Shown here: positions 46,656 through 59,170 of the stretch, one piece after another | Numbering within the stretch: position 1 is the first letter of the stretch | How the letters are laid out: each line of letters starts with the position of its first letter | Assembly: GCA_950022655.1 (NCBI GenBank) | Contig: OX465580.1 | Span: forward strand, 97,730,797 to 97,794,796 | Direction: 5' to 3' | Length of the DNA: 64,000 nucleotides | From: Alentia gelatinosa | Lineage: Eukaryota > Annelida > Polychaeta > Phyllodocida > Polynoidae | The notes under the pieces: generated by a model | What the model was told of the DNA's origin: nothing | The model's input: the letters and a program-made list of their open reading frames with translations, nothing else | Database searches by the model: none | Made by a program: the position numbers and the translations under genes

Positions 46656-48280
46656 CACTGGATATATAGACCGCAGGTTAGATACAGTATCAGATATATC
46701 CGTGAATCCTATGTGTATTAGTACATTCCTGGAAGGTGCAGCGGTTGCACACACGGAGAAACTAAACACCAGTGAGGAGTAGGCTTGATAAAGTGTCCGA
46801 AGAGCGGCGGTAAGTGATGAGATACCAGAGACACAGGTGAAGCTCCCTCTACTGACCAACCTCCTCGTGTCGCTGACGGTGGGGACCCCTAGTGACGATA
46901 TTTGTCCGACCAGGGATGTGTAGGATGGGGTGCAGGTAGGTGAGTAGTGGTGTGCCGGGCGTCCACTGGCGGTCTGATCCTTCAAGGGGGGCCTGTCAGA
47001 CATGTCGACTCCGCCCCCACTCCAACCACCCCCGCCCCCAACCAGCACTCTCTCCCACGTCCCCCCTCCCACCGGCGTCTCTCACCCAGTCGATACGAGA
47101 GACACCTAGCAGGGGCTCCTGAAATCTCGGTTCCGTTTGACTAACGCTGTAGGACCCACCCACCCAACGGCCCTGCTCACCCCCACCCCTACCTAACCTG
47201 CCTCCCTGCCTACCCACCCACCCCCTTCCCCTCCCCTCCAGCCGGGCCTGGGTACCGCCTGAGTTCGGTGTGTGTCGGCCGCCCCGCGCGGCGACCACAA
47301 ACGGGGCTGCTTTGTTTACAAATCTATAATTCGTCTGATGTTGTGTACAGACTCGCGTCACGTGGTGCTTTGATCATGCCGCCTTCTATCATGGGCGACT
47401 GGCGGCATCCACAGACCAACATATATACGGCCACGTTTTATTGGTACTTTCTTCTCTTTTTTTGTCTGCTGTATGCTCGCGTAGATTTTCTCGTCGGCCC
47501 GTTCTCACCGACCTCAAGGATGCATGTACACGGATTCAGATCTGGGAATTTCGTCATGCCCATCTCGACATTGTTTTGACAATAGAAATGGTTTGCTATT
47601 TCTAGTTTATTGGATGTTTATACAGTTATAACGATCGTGCTCTTGTTAGCGCGGCGCGGATTGAAGAGTCATGCGGCAGACGATAAATCCGTGAGCAGAC
47701 GACTTTTAGCGAAATTGGCGCGCGTTCCCCGCGCCGCCGCCCAAACCACCGCCACCACGGTCACTTCCATTTCCAACTCGCACGGGCGCCGGGACCCCCA
47801 CCCCTAAAACCCCTATCACTGCGCTAAATCCGCTAAAACAAATTCTCCCGAGAGGCCATAGTGGCACACAAGTGGTGGCGGTCCGTTTCAAGTGTATCAT
47901 TGTTATTGTTCGTGCGAGTTATTGACTCGGGAGTGTTTGTATTAGCCACGGTACATCAAGGCGGGTACGTCACGCCCCGGCTCCAGCCCCTTCCTCCACC
48001 GGCCCGCCTGCGTCAACACCAACTCAGAGGAGTTTATACAGCGATACATAAGCCACCGGCAAAGACGCTTACCAACTAATAATCGGCCCAAGTGATCTCT
48101 CTTTGCCTTCTAATGACAAAATTCCGTCGCGGCCGGAGCATTGCCCGAGCGGCCGGGGTAGGGCGGAATCACGCTCGCTGCCGACCAGACCCTCACCGGG
48201 GACCAGGGCGGCCAGGGGCCGGGCGACAAGACGTGAGACTTGCAAGGCAACTGGCACCAACGCCCCCGACAAATAAAACA
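46656..48280. other. GC-rich 5' flank of Brachyury
   Basis: No gene seen. From about 46900 to 48280 the DNA is GC-rich with many CpGs and a C-rich stretch at 47160-47260 (CCCACCC repeats). It stands out from the AT-rich sequence on both sides. Its position next to the first coding exon fits a promoter-proximal CpG-rich regulatory region. The open frames here are compositional. Confidence 0.4.
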
Positions 48281-49997
48281 GCGCCTGCCGAGTCTGCCTG
48301 CCAAATCATACAAACTCGACACTGTTTTGCTTGAGAATCTCACGGTCTTTTCTATCGACCCACCGCCAGCTTACTTTACCTATGGAGCGTTAATTTACGT
48401 GAAGGTTTCACCGAGTTATACTGTCGCATGCGCTCGGTGCGGTGCTTTGGGTTGCAGTCATTAGAAGCGATGTCTCAGATCGAGTGACAAGGAAACAAAT
48501 AACACCCTCCGCCCTCAGACAGCTTGCCTTGATATGAATAAATGTTTATCACGTTGGGGTTATTTCTCTTCCCAGTAGAATCATAGTTGACTTGTCTGTA
48601 GCATGTGGACCTATTGGTAAAACCAAATATTTGTCCCAATGGTTGTTATATATGCACAGAAGCCACAACAAAAACTTGGAAAAAGAAATTTTCATTAATA
48701 TAATTATAGTATGGAATTATCCATCCATGAATCAATTAACGTATATACTTAATAAGATGTATTTGACTAAGGCTCTTTCACAATAAACTCGCTGGTATGT
48801 TGCAGATTAGAATAAACATTTTGAAACCTAACCTTTGGAGAGAGAAGAAAACAGAGATATCGATTACGAATAAAAAATACAGAATGAGGCTTTCAACTGA
48901 GAATGGGCAAGATTTCTATTTCCTTAGAGAAGAAATTTGCTTGTTAGATTTCCGGAAAGGGGCAAATAATGGAATTTGCATGTGTGCGATGATATCAATA
49001 AGCCTCACTTCACTATTTATGCATTATATAATTTCTATAATTGTCATAATATCGTGTTCAAGAAAAGTGTCCCTCGTTTGTTTCATGTGACGTGCGAATT
49101 TTCACGATTACGTGAGTAAAGTCACAGATCCACAGCGATTAACCAACACCCATGTGATGTCACATGTCCTATGCCATGACAAAATTAGATATCATTTGAA
49201 TAGATCTGCATTTTTAATAACAAGTTTACACGAAGACTTCGTCTAAGGATCTGGATGGATATGTTCGGAGGTTTATTTGTAGTGAACGCATGCGAAACAG
49301 CTGATTGAAAATTCACTAATATGTTATCGGTAAATAGCGTTACTTACCTTCTTTCTATCAATATTATTGAGAGAGAAAATACTCGAAGAAATGATTGAAG
49401 AATTATCGAGGTGTCCAATAGTAAATTTTATTCTTTTTAGTTTGATTTTAGAGATATATATCCCAGGAATAAGGTATACGTGACGAAGCACCCTTTCGTT
49501 AAGCGAACGCAGAAAATGGGGCAATGCCATAAGGAAACTGGATATCCATGATTACGGCGTAAATAACGACAGAAGACTCACTGAACAAATTTAAAAAAAA
49601 AAAACTGCATATTTGAATAGTCCATGTAATCCTCACCCTTCCACTATCGTAGCTTCAAATTAACTATTGTTTATTATTATTAATGAATTGGGGTTTTTTA
49701 ATAGGAAAGAAGATTATTCATTAGGAATAATAGCTATAAGAGAATGGTTAAATTGTAATTGCTTACAAGGAGATGTCCATGTATGTACATGTAATTTGTT
49801 CGTCACCTTTTCATAGGAGTACATGCGGACCCGTTGAATAATCTAGGCTCGTACATGGGTCCCTTTTCTGTACCTTGTACGAAGGTTATGGTTTAATGAT
49901 ATTCATGTTCGTTCACAAAGACAGTCTACAATAAAAGTACAGCAGAAGGAATCCAAGTGACCATCCTTCATTCGAGTCACGGTCCATGACATAGGGC
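48281..49997. other. Intergenic, no gene seen
   Basis: AT-rich sequence between the GC-rich Brachyury flank and the palindrome array. No repeat, exon or RNA gene can be supported. Confidence 0.65.
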
Positions 49998-50902
49998 CTG
50001 ATGCTGGAGACACACCAAGCGAGTAACGCGGTGATTTCTGGAATCGCCAACAGAAAATTAATGGCGAATATGTGAGCTATCATTTCATATTTCACCTGAT
50101 TATTGCCTCACATATGCTAAATTATTGGTGGGAGATATTACTATGAAATGATATCGCACATACAAGCAAATTTTTGTTGGCGATTCTGGAGATCGCTGCC
50201 TTCACTTGCTTGGTGTTTCCCCGGCATTAAGGTGGAGACACACCAAGCGAGAAATGCAGCGATTTCCGAAATCGCCAACACAAGAAGGCAAGTATGTGAG
50301 CTATTATTCAATATTTCACCTGAATATTGCTTCCATGATGCTAAATTATCAGTGGGCAATATTACCATGCAAAAATATCTCACATATATGCTATTTTGTA
50401 TTGGCGATTCCAAAGATCGCCCCCTTGAGTCGCTTGGTGTCTCCCCGTCATTATGCTGAAGACACACCAAGCGAGAAACGCGGCGATTTCCGTAATCGCC
50501 AACACAAAATGGCAAGTATGTGAGCTATTATTCAATATTTCACCTGAATATTGCTTCCATGATGCTAAATTATCGGTGGGAAATATTATTATGAAAATAT
50601 ATCTCACATATATGCTATTTTGTATTGGAGATTCCAAAGATCGCCCCCTTGATTAGCTTGGTGTGTCCCCGTCATTATGTTGGAGACACACCAAGCGAGT
50701 AACGGCAGCGATCTCCAGAATCGCAAACAGAAATTTGCGTGTATGTGCGATATTATTTCATAATAATATCTCCTACCAATAATTTAGCGTCCCTGAAGTA
50801 CTAATCAGGGGAAATATGAATTACTAGCTCACAGACACGCCATTTTGTGTTGGCGATTCGGGAAATCGCCGCCTTTCTCGCTTGGTGTGTCTCAGGCATT
50901 AG
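49998..50902. repeat. Tandem array of four palindromic units of about 225 bp
   Basis: Units begin at GACACACCAAGCGAG-like sequence at 50009, 50237, 50461 and 50685 (periods 228, 224, 224). Each unit ends in the reverse complement (CGCTTGGTGTGTCTC or variant), so each is a near-complete palindrome head to tail with the next. Inside each arm is a second hairpin, GGCGATT..AATCGCC. Joints read CATTA followed by a few bases. Units 2 and 3 are the most alike; units 1 and 4 are diverged edge copies. No coding capacity. Confidence 0.9.
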
Positions 50903-50905
50903 CAA

Positions 50906-53900
50906 TACCCACGACGACTGTACCCCGTGGTGACGGGCTGGGGGTAGGGGTAGAGTCTGTTCTCACGCCCAGGTGGGGCCTACCTTCACGTGTACCTGGC
51001 ACCGATGAATGGAAGTTTGTTTCGGGTCCACAGAGAGACTTAGCCGCCCTCGCTAAGAAACAATATCTCCCCGATCGGACAAGGTAGGAACAAGAACCAG
51101 CCATCAGGGCGCACAAAAGGCCCCCGCCCCGCCCATAAACAACACGTATGGCGCTGCCATTAGCCGTCTAAACCCGACAGTTGACAGCGACGGGCGGTCA
51201 ATGAGTGTTCATTGTTTCCCGCCTACAGGCCAATCTTTGGCGTGTACACGGTACAATATTGTGAGTGTAACGTGAGCGCCTGCCTGCTTGCCCGCGCTTT
51301 GATGTTAATGAATTTCGCTGTAGTGCCGCCCATCGCGCCCCAAAGAGAAATGATCAACACGATGTCGTGGCGGCCGGGACGAATTGATAGTTTTCTATTG
51401 ATTGGAAATTGGTTGGAACACTACACTGTAAAGGCTGTATGTACTATGTGCTACCACCAGCCGGTGCTCACACGTAACCCCTACCTCCGACACTACCCCA
51501 CACCCCTGCTCTATACCCTAGCCACCTCTTCCTACGCCCTTGTATTATCGCTTGTTTCTCGCCGACAACCCTGTACATATCATAGATGTAAAATGCATTC
51601 TCACAATTGAAATTATGACTTTTTTCTATCACCTTGTTAGTTCCACGTTAGCTCGCGGAGGATATTCATATGCATGTAGTTTTTCAACGTAACCTCAGGC
51701 CTTTTTTTATCTATTAATTACATGTCATTTAGATATACCTATCATTTTTGATAGTCTGTAAAGTAACATGCGCATTCCTCTTATCTGGATGTCAATGTTG
51801 AGAGTTTCTTAATAACCTGATATGTCCCAAATATCTTGAAGGTAAGCCTCTATACTAGCATTCATTTAACTGAGTTTTATATTTTATAGATCGCATTTAT
51901 ACATTTTATCATACATATTTTAACATTTTTGATAGTACAATGTTGAATTATATTTCATTTATCGTATTTTTCATAGCTTCTCAGAAAATGAAATGATCAC
52001 TGTAGAGTAGGCCAATAGACTTCGATTTAAATTGCAGTGGGTTTTGTTTCACACATTTAGGCCCCATATGATCAGTCTGATCTGGAAGATTATGGATTCT
52101 AGAAGCAACATACACATTGGCAAACTTTAATAACCAATGCATTAGAGTAGGATATTTGAGAAAATGATATTTTTATGCAGAGTATCCTAGAGTTCTTTTA
52201 ATTAGTCATACATTGGCATTTCCACTGAAATGCTAGAGGGCAATAAACTTAATGTTTTGTGGATGCTCTATCGTTTCCGGTTTCTGGTGCGCCAACTTCT
52301 TCAATATTGTCCAGGTACAGCGGCTTTAAACACCATGCGCTCCCCGAATAGCGTCCAACTCTCCCTCTGCTATCCTCAATCAAGATCAACTTTACATCTT
52401 TATGGCGTGATACCAATTACGGAGCACTCAACGGTCCCGGATTGCGGCCTTCCCGAGCGGTCGTTTCGCGGCGTCGGGGACCTGACGGGGCGCGGGCGGC
52501 GAGGTGTGAGCGTCCGTCCGCCAGCGGGGCCGCTGCCGGCAACGGACGCCCACCTCGACAGGCCCGACACCTGGCGGCACCGCGTTTGAACTAGCACCGA
52601 GGTGAGCAGACGACAATGGGCGTAGATGAGACCCGCTGGTTCGCCGCAGACATCAGAGACAGGCTCTCTGCCGTTGAGAGCTTCGGCTAGCACGTTCGGA
52701 CCACAAATACAACCGGAAACGTAACGAAAACGGCAAAAATGGAGACCGGTACTGGTCATATCCGCGCGCTGGCACTTGGCGGGTGGCGCCTCGATATGCT
52801 CTGTCGGACGCCTTGCCTGGTGCTGCTTGGAAAATCAAAGCTTTCAAAAAAGGACAGAGACAACACCTGTAATAGGCTTCACAGGGACTTATCTGTGGCT
52901 GATAAACCTTGCATTGAAGACGATTGTTTGTTATCTTTCTTTGGTGTTTGTCTCTGATGTTAGACAAAACCATGGGTTTATTCTCGGTCATTTGATTCAC
53001 AGCGGAATTCACCGGGAACATTATAAAGTCTCTATACATAATATAGATGTTGCATACGTTTAATTGTTTTTCACCTTTTTTATATTCCTTTTACTGACAC
53101 AGATGCACCCTTATAGGAAGGGTTTCTGCAATCTAACTCAGAAAATGGCTAAAGGTTGAACTGATATCCTCTTCGCAATTGGTAATAAAGAATGGACCCT
53201 TTTCACTAATGGATTTTCCCCCTCTCTACCCTCTTGGCAGTGATGTACATTTAATCTTCACCTAAAGGATTCATATTCATAATCAATATAATATTTTCTC
53301 ATCCCAACAAGTCAGTCTATTTCTATCTTCTCGTTTGAAAATTGATACAGAAAAGGGTTCTTATCACATGTATTACATGTACTTTACTTAAGAGGCCATG
53401 TTCTTTTAATCCCTTTCCCGGGTTAATGAAAAATGGACAACATGATTACGATGGACTACTAACTGGTTATAGCCCCAAAGTATTATCTATCAACCTTAAT
53501 ATTCTTTCAGAATATTTCTGTTTTCTAACCTAATTGACAACATGCTCCAATTCGGTGGTTTCCAATGGGTATCAGAAAAGGCTTAGGCTAATCCCCCAAA
53601 TTTTTTATTATGTAACATGAATTGAATTGTTTCCTTTTACAGTGGGCTTCTTCTGTAAAACAAATTTTGAGTAATTACATGTACCATGGAAATAATCTTC
53701 ATGTATATTAATTAGAAGAGCCTATTGATTAACTGGTTAAAGATTTGAGTGCAATTTTGTCAAAATAAGCATGTCCAACGTTTTGCGTGCGTTGCCTATA
53801 ATTTTTGTGAGTGGAATAAATTCGTAGATAACATAGAACTTTGGAGTTGTAGGTGCTGTATTTACTAGGTACTCTTCATGTATATGAAATGGAACATAAA

Positions 53901-55055
53901 AGTGCCATACTTGCTAAGTTTCTGTTGCCAATCCTGCCTGAAAATAATGTGAAGCCCACTTTGGAGCCCTATACAATTGGGAGCATGTGAGAGAGATTTT
54001 TTTCTGCTGTTAACTGATTGTTGTAATTAAATTAGTTTTGAGTGTCATGGGGATTTGCTGTCAAACTATTTTGTAAATTTAAAGCTTGATTCACAATATC
54101 ATATCATATTATTTATCCCATTGTGATATCGGTCGTTCAAAACTCACAAAATAAGATTTTGATCTGCATCTGATGAAGTATAGCCGAATGTGACACATTC
54201 TTACCTATCAATCTATGACACAAGATGGTTCATCATTTCTAGAATTATGGTCTCAAAATCATGCGGCCTGCTGTGTTTGCTTTGTTTATACATTGATGAA
54301 GATAGCACAGGAATTCATGAGCTTATTCATTTAATGGTGCAATATTTCGCTTACTATTTGCTTGTACCTCTATGTTATGAATAGTACCTCTTGTTATGAT
54401 TAGTAATTAAACGATTAAGATGAAGTTTTATTCTATCTGGGGATCCTGGGTTTTTAGAGCGTGCTTGCACACATTATATACATCATCTAGAGTTTAGAGG
54501 AGTCCATATAGACTTCCATGGTACTGCATATGAACTATCCCTTTACTATATGTGTGGTATTCACTGTGATATTGAGAACAGAGCAGGGAGCCAGTGTCTC
54601 AGGGTCTTAGAGGTGTGCCCAGCTGGCAAGTCACTCAAGACCGAAATACCTCATTGACCTACTGGTGCTTGATAAGTTTGGATCCTAGACTCAGGCAGTT
54701 GCAGAAATGGCAAGTTCACTGGGTGCATCTGGCTTACAGAAAACTATCCTATAGGCTGAGTTTAACTCAAACCTTTTAATTGTTATTCATTTATAATTGC
54801 ACGCTCATTCATTAATGATGAACATACTATTTGCTCCTAGTTTTATAAGGCTTGCCAGCTGCCAGTTGGTAAATTAGTTAAACTGAGTCTGTCCATCTCT
54901 TTGGAAAAGAACACAAAGAAATAGAGACACATATCTTATCATCGCAGAAAACAACATAAGCAGACAAACCTGTCGGCCAACCATATTAAAGATAAATGAA
55001 ATAGCACCTTCTACCTAAATAAAACATATCTTAGTTTTTTACCTAAACATGGTGT
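50906..55055. other. Intergenic, no gene seen
   Basis: Two GC-richer patches (50910-51140 and 52430-52720) in otherwise AT-rich DNA. Their open frames lack recognisable motifs and are left uncalled. Confidence 0.55.
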
Positions 55056-55059
55056 AGGG

Positions 55060-55262
55060 GGTCAAGTCAGTAGAGTGGTGGTCTATTCACTCTTCACCAA
55101 AGGACACGGGGCTCCAGTCTCTGCTGTGTGGTGGTTCTAGTGAGCCTGTGCACCAAAGTGCCATGGGTGCGCCTGGATTACATAACTTGGTCTGTATATA
55201 AGGCAGAGTCTGCAGCAGGTCCACAGGTTACTCTGTGATTTCCCCTGTAGAGAGAAAATCCA
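55060..55262 (+). mobile_element. SINE-like repeat with tRNA-like head
   Basis: GTGGTGGTCTATTCACTCTT then CACCAAAGGACACGGGGCTC resembles the A-box to B-box part of a tRNA gene, as in tRNA-derived SINEs. The body that follows (to 55262) is shared with 20247-20405. Two diverged copies in one window support a dispersed repeat. The B-box is imperfect. Confidence 0.5.
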
Positions 55263-55639
55263 TTGGAGCCTCACAACGTAGTCGGTTTTTCCGAACCCTT
55301 TCGGTGGTAGAGTGAGTTTATTTGTTTCGGCTTATAGACTTACTGCCCTGGCTTTACCTGACATCCCAGTGTCAGGGTACTGTACAGGCCGAAAATTTGT
55401 AAGTGGAAGCACAGATTCCCCAATTGTTAAGAACTGTTAATAAAAACTTGTTTTATTATTTAAAGTTGACGATTCTGGTTTTGTGTTATTAGTATATATA
55501 GTCATCGGACTAGTATATACCAATTGAACCAACCTATGTAATTGTTCCATTGGGTGGCAAATTCCATCGCCCGATTAGATACAATCTATTCTAAAAGTTT
55601 GGTTACTAACCCAGGAAGGTTAGAGCAGGCAACCACTGT

Positions 55640-56115
55640 ACATGGGTACCATGACCAGGATCTTTGGTTGCTCACACAACTGAAGATCCTCGTTATATAC
55701 CTTGGATGGCTACTGATCTTCAGTCTAAAGATACCAAGACTGTCTATGGGGAAGTGGAGGAAGTCGTCGATCTGACTCCTAACCCCGATGTCAGGGTGAA
55801 ACCCCCGATACAGGATGTCAGGGTGAAGACCCCAACACCCAATGGACCAGGAAGAGGGAAGAGTCGCCCTCATAAGAAAACGGCAGCTCAGCAGCTGAGT
55901 TCGGCCGTGATCTTTCAGGGGATTCTTCTGATGCCTCTGTTAAGAGACCAGGAAGGGTTCAGCAGGATTGAAGTGGAAACACCCCAGAAAGGGTGGATAG
56001 ATTTTTGAATTTCTTTATTAAGCATCAGGATAACCGAGAGGCTGGTTCTGCAGATGAGCGTGAGGAGGTCATTAGGCAACAACGTGCTGCAGAATTTCAA
56101 TGCAGGTGGGAAGCT
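55640..56115 (+). pseudogene. Gag-like decayed open frame of a retroelement
   Basis: A plus-strand frame at 55664-55900 (VDLTPNPDVRVKPP, GRGKSRPHKKTAAQQ) appears to continue after a shift near 55895 as AAEFGRDLSGDSSDASVKRP. It then crosses a TGA and reads RVDRFLNFFIKHQDNREAG and ADEREEVIRQQRAAEFQ up to the element at 56118. Charged, helix-prone sequence is typical of Gag but no domain is certain. An AATAAA lies upstream at about 55440. Could be any decayed coding sequence. Confidence 0.35.
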
Positions 56116-56117
56116 GG

Positions 56118-56295
56118 GAATTGTTGTATCGTTATCGCATCGTAAAAATTAGCGATACCGCGGAAATATAGCGATACGATCCGATATTACTGGAGCAACG
56201 CCTTTTTAGTCGGATCGTTAAAGTAATCGTAAAAATAAAATTGCGATCCGATTATAGCTAGCGATGACACAAAAACAGGAGCAACGGGACCCTGG
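56118..56295. mobile_element. Inverted-repeat element type H, uninterrupted copy
   Basis: TTGTTGTATCGTTATCGCAT at the left, CACAAAAACAGGAGCAACGG at the right. It shares its whole length with the split copy at 19118-19690 and interrupts the gag-like frame before it. Terminal inverted repeats are weak. Confidence 0.65.
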
Positions 56296-56304
56296 TGAGC
56301 CTAA

Positions 56305-56682
56305 TGTGGCGTTTCCACCTGCGGATTATGACCAACGATAATGGCATTTCACACTGCTGACTGATTATGCAACACATTCCGGAAACAGAACTGGTCAACA
56401 ATTTTTCTCTTCCTCCTTATGCAAAATGACACCAACCATCGACTTTTGAGCCCACCGACGGTATCTAACCAGGTTTAATCTATCGGTAGCAGTCTGCAGT
56501 CTACACCCAAAAGTCATTTATTGATCAGTGTACCTTGAAATGGCAAGAGGAAACACATGCGGGCAGTGCAGGTCACTGATTATGTGCCACTGATTTTTAC
56601 ATAAGGAGGACCACTGACCGACTTTTGAACAGCATGGCAATTATCGATAGGGTTTTCGTCAGCAGGTGGGAACGCCATATTG
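56305..56682. mobile_element. Inverted-repeat element, type E-like (378 bp), TAA on both sides
   Basis: Left TGTGGCGTTTCCACCTGC, right GCAGGTGGGAACGCCATATTG. TAA at 56302-56304 and 56683-56685. Interior words (GATTATG, ACCGACTTTTG, TTATCGATAGG) match other type E copies. Confidence 0.75.
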
Positions 56683-56689
56683 TAAGCCC

Positions 56690-57460
56690 AAGTGCGCCAC
56701 TCCGCGACTCCTAGAGAAACCTCAGGGTCCGATATTACTTAAAACAAGTATACAAGTTATTCAACAAGATGCAGTCCTGGGACAAAGGACAAAACAGTCA
56801 CCTCTTAATTAGACGATGATGAGGTAGCCTTCATTTCATAAGCAGATATATTACAGAGTGTTATTCTTGCATCCTGATCCAATTTTATATATAACTTCAA
56901 AGTATATGTATGTTAAATGAAAGAACCGCATTCTCCTTAGAAGATCATTTTATCCCAGCGGTCTATGTTTCGGTGTTCTGTGCTGACATGTTTTGAAAAT
57001 CATTTACGGCCGAACATCAGCCTTCAGCAGCTTTTTTAATATTTCGATATTAATTTATTGTCCTCTGGTGTGAAAATATGAATACTAATGAGTGTGCGCG
57101 GAGATTGGGTCATTTCATGTTCTTTACCATCTTTTCCCTGGACTTTCATGAATCACCTACTCACCACTCACCCCTAATACCCACATATATGATACCCGCA
57201 TAGTTCAGAATGGTGGACAGACCTTAATAACCTCGAATGAGTCCGTCGGACACTCTCAATATTATATGATGACGCTAGCGTGCTCAGTAGACCATTGGGC
57301 TTTCACGCTTTCATTGGCGCAGTGCTACCACCTGGTGGATAACAAGTGAACCATGCATGATAGGACACGTTTTTCATGGTGAGGCGATATCACAGAAGTC
57401 TGAGGTGTGGTGACACATGCATGCATTATGAAAAACACTTTGTACACGTTTTCCCAAGGA
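56690..57460. other. Intergenic, no gene seen
   Basis: AT-rich sequence between two transposon clusters. Nothing can be supported. Confidence 0.6.
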
Positions 57461-57615
57461 TCTTATTGGGAGCTCTATGATTGAGGCTTTCAATCGCCGC
57501 CTATCGGTATGCAATAGTGGGGTATCACAGAGTGAATGGCAGAAACCTGTTCCACTGCCACGATCTTTTCTGACTTCATAATAGAATCGGAATGGTGTCG
57601 GGAAGTCAATCGTAA

Positions 57616-59124
57616 AGCCTATAAGACACCGACCCGACCGCTGTTCCCAATTTTACTTTTGTCCGACGGATCCGTCGGGTCTGTGACAATCTGCATCAAT
57701 CGGGTCGATGTACGTACTTCACTGACCCGATTTTATTGCTTTTCCCGACGCATCGGGCATTACTACCATGTCAGATATGACCGACTCTCCCCGACCTTAA
57801 GATTTTTTTTTTTTTTTTTTTATTCAAAGAACATTATTGACTGTAACACGTTCGCTGGTCTCCAAGCGATCTTCCACGCATTAGTCCGATACAGGATACA
57901 AGTGACATGTCAGAGTCTATTATAGACTAGGACATACAATGAACAGGAGAACAAAGGACAATACAAGTTACATCACAGTCATTCATACTTCAAACATACA
58001 ATCTATCATCAATACATAATAACATGTAGAGTGATATTCCTCATTACATATACACAGTCGTTCTGTAATCAATCTACTACTATATTATGTATTTCGGCTT
58101 TTACCTTGGTCTTAAGACCATATCCAGAGGTAATTCTTTGTGTTTCTCCACTTAGGCCATTCCAGAAATTATTACCCATGTATAGTGGAGAATGTCTATA
58201 CTTCTCTAAATTAGGTTTTAACAATTTAAATTTAATTTTCTTGGCACCTCTAGTCCTCCCATCGTCATCATCAAATATATGATCTCGGTCTCTCGACCAC
58301 CATTTCATCAGGGACAATAAGTGTCCAGCCCTTCTTATATTTAAGTTTCTCATTTTACATTTATTAAGTAAGTCTTCAGTGTGCAATTCCCTAACCCGAT
58401 TTAAACCAAGTGCTACTCTTAATGTTTTATTGAGGAGTATCTGAGGGTGATTTCTATTTTTTTGAGAAGTACTATAATATATAAAGTCTGAGTATTCAAG
58501 GATAAGCAGAATCATCTGTTTTGCAGTCTTAATACTAGCATCCAAATTTAGTAAATACCTGATTTTTCTGAATTTAAATAATCTTCTATTAACTTCTCTA
58601 CAAACATAATCTATTTGCGTGTTAAAACTTAACACTTTATCAATATAGACACCCAGGTATTTATACACGTTAACAGCCTTCAATATATTTCCTCCCATTT
58701 TAGCTCCCTCTCTCTATTTAAAGTTCTTTTATTACCTATCCACATTATTTTTGTTTTATTGTAGTTAGTTTGATGTGTTCTATCCATTTATTTACTTGAT
58801 CTAAGTCATGTTGCATACGTAATAAAATATCGTCTTGATCTGTTCCTGATACTATGATTGCACAATCGTCAGCATACAATATTGATTTCCCATAAGTAAG
58901 TACGGTACTCAGAGAATTAATAAAAATAATGAACAATAAAGTACCAACAACAGATCCCTGTGGAACTCCACAAAGAACAGCATTTTTTTCAGAATAAACT
59001 CCGTTTATCTTCGTTATACAGCTTCTCCTTTCTAAATAACCATTCAGTAATAATATTAAGTCTACGTCTAAGTCTTTGTCCTTTAATTTTTCTATAAGTA
59101 CAAATTTCAGTGTCTTATAGGCTT
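57616..59124. mobile_element. Type C element carrying a non-LTR retrotransposon insertion
   Basis: Starts AGCCTATAAGACACCGACCC and ends with the reverse complement of AGCCTATAAGACAC. The first 187 bp (to 57802) match the inverted copy at 59588-59777. The interior from 57803 is a 5'-truncated non-LTR element, leaving only a short right terminus of type C. Confidence 0.6.
57803..59110 (-). pseudogene. Non-LTR retrotransposon, 5'-truncated, frameshifted RT
   Basis: The minus-strand RT reads LIEKLKDKD, GYLERRSCITKINGVYS, CGVPQGSVVGTLLFIIF and the catalytic LYADD. After two frameshifts between about 58770 and 58690, it reads NVYKYLGVYIDKVLSFN and a C-terminal domain ending VDX-stop at 58069. A 3' UTR and a 19-A tail (57821-57803) follow. 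The upstream end runs into the type C terminus at about 59105-59124. Only the RT core and C-terminus remain; it is inactive. It differs in sequence from the non-LTR element at 6939-8195, so it is a separate family or subfamily. Confidence 0.85.
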
Positions 59125-59170
59125 TAAGCATATCGGGACCAGAATCAGCATTGGTAGGTGCAGGGCCTAA

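Larger units (their letters stand above)
57465..59167. mobile_element. Type B element interrupted by a type C element
   Basis: The left part (57465-57612) matches 18430-18590 up to GGGAAGTCAATCG. The right part resumes at about 59128 (CATATCGGGACC) and ends GGTAGGTGCAGGGCC followed by TAA. Between them lies the type C element, flanked by TAA at 57613-57615 and 59125-59127. Confidence 0.6.

Noticed and set aside
50141..50656. Several 85-125 codon frames on both strands
   Set aside because: Products of the palindromic tandem array; the same peptides appear on both strands because each unit is a palindrome.
49998..50902. CRISPR-like array
   Set aside because: Units are contiguous palindromes of about 225 bp with no unique spacers, in animal DNA.
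52230..52759. 119-codon frames on both strands
   Set aside because: Overlapping frames in a GC-rich patch with no motif; treated as compositional.
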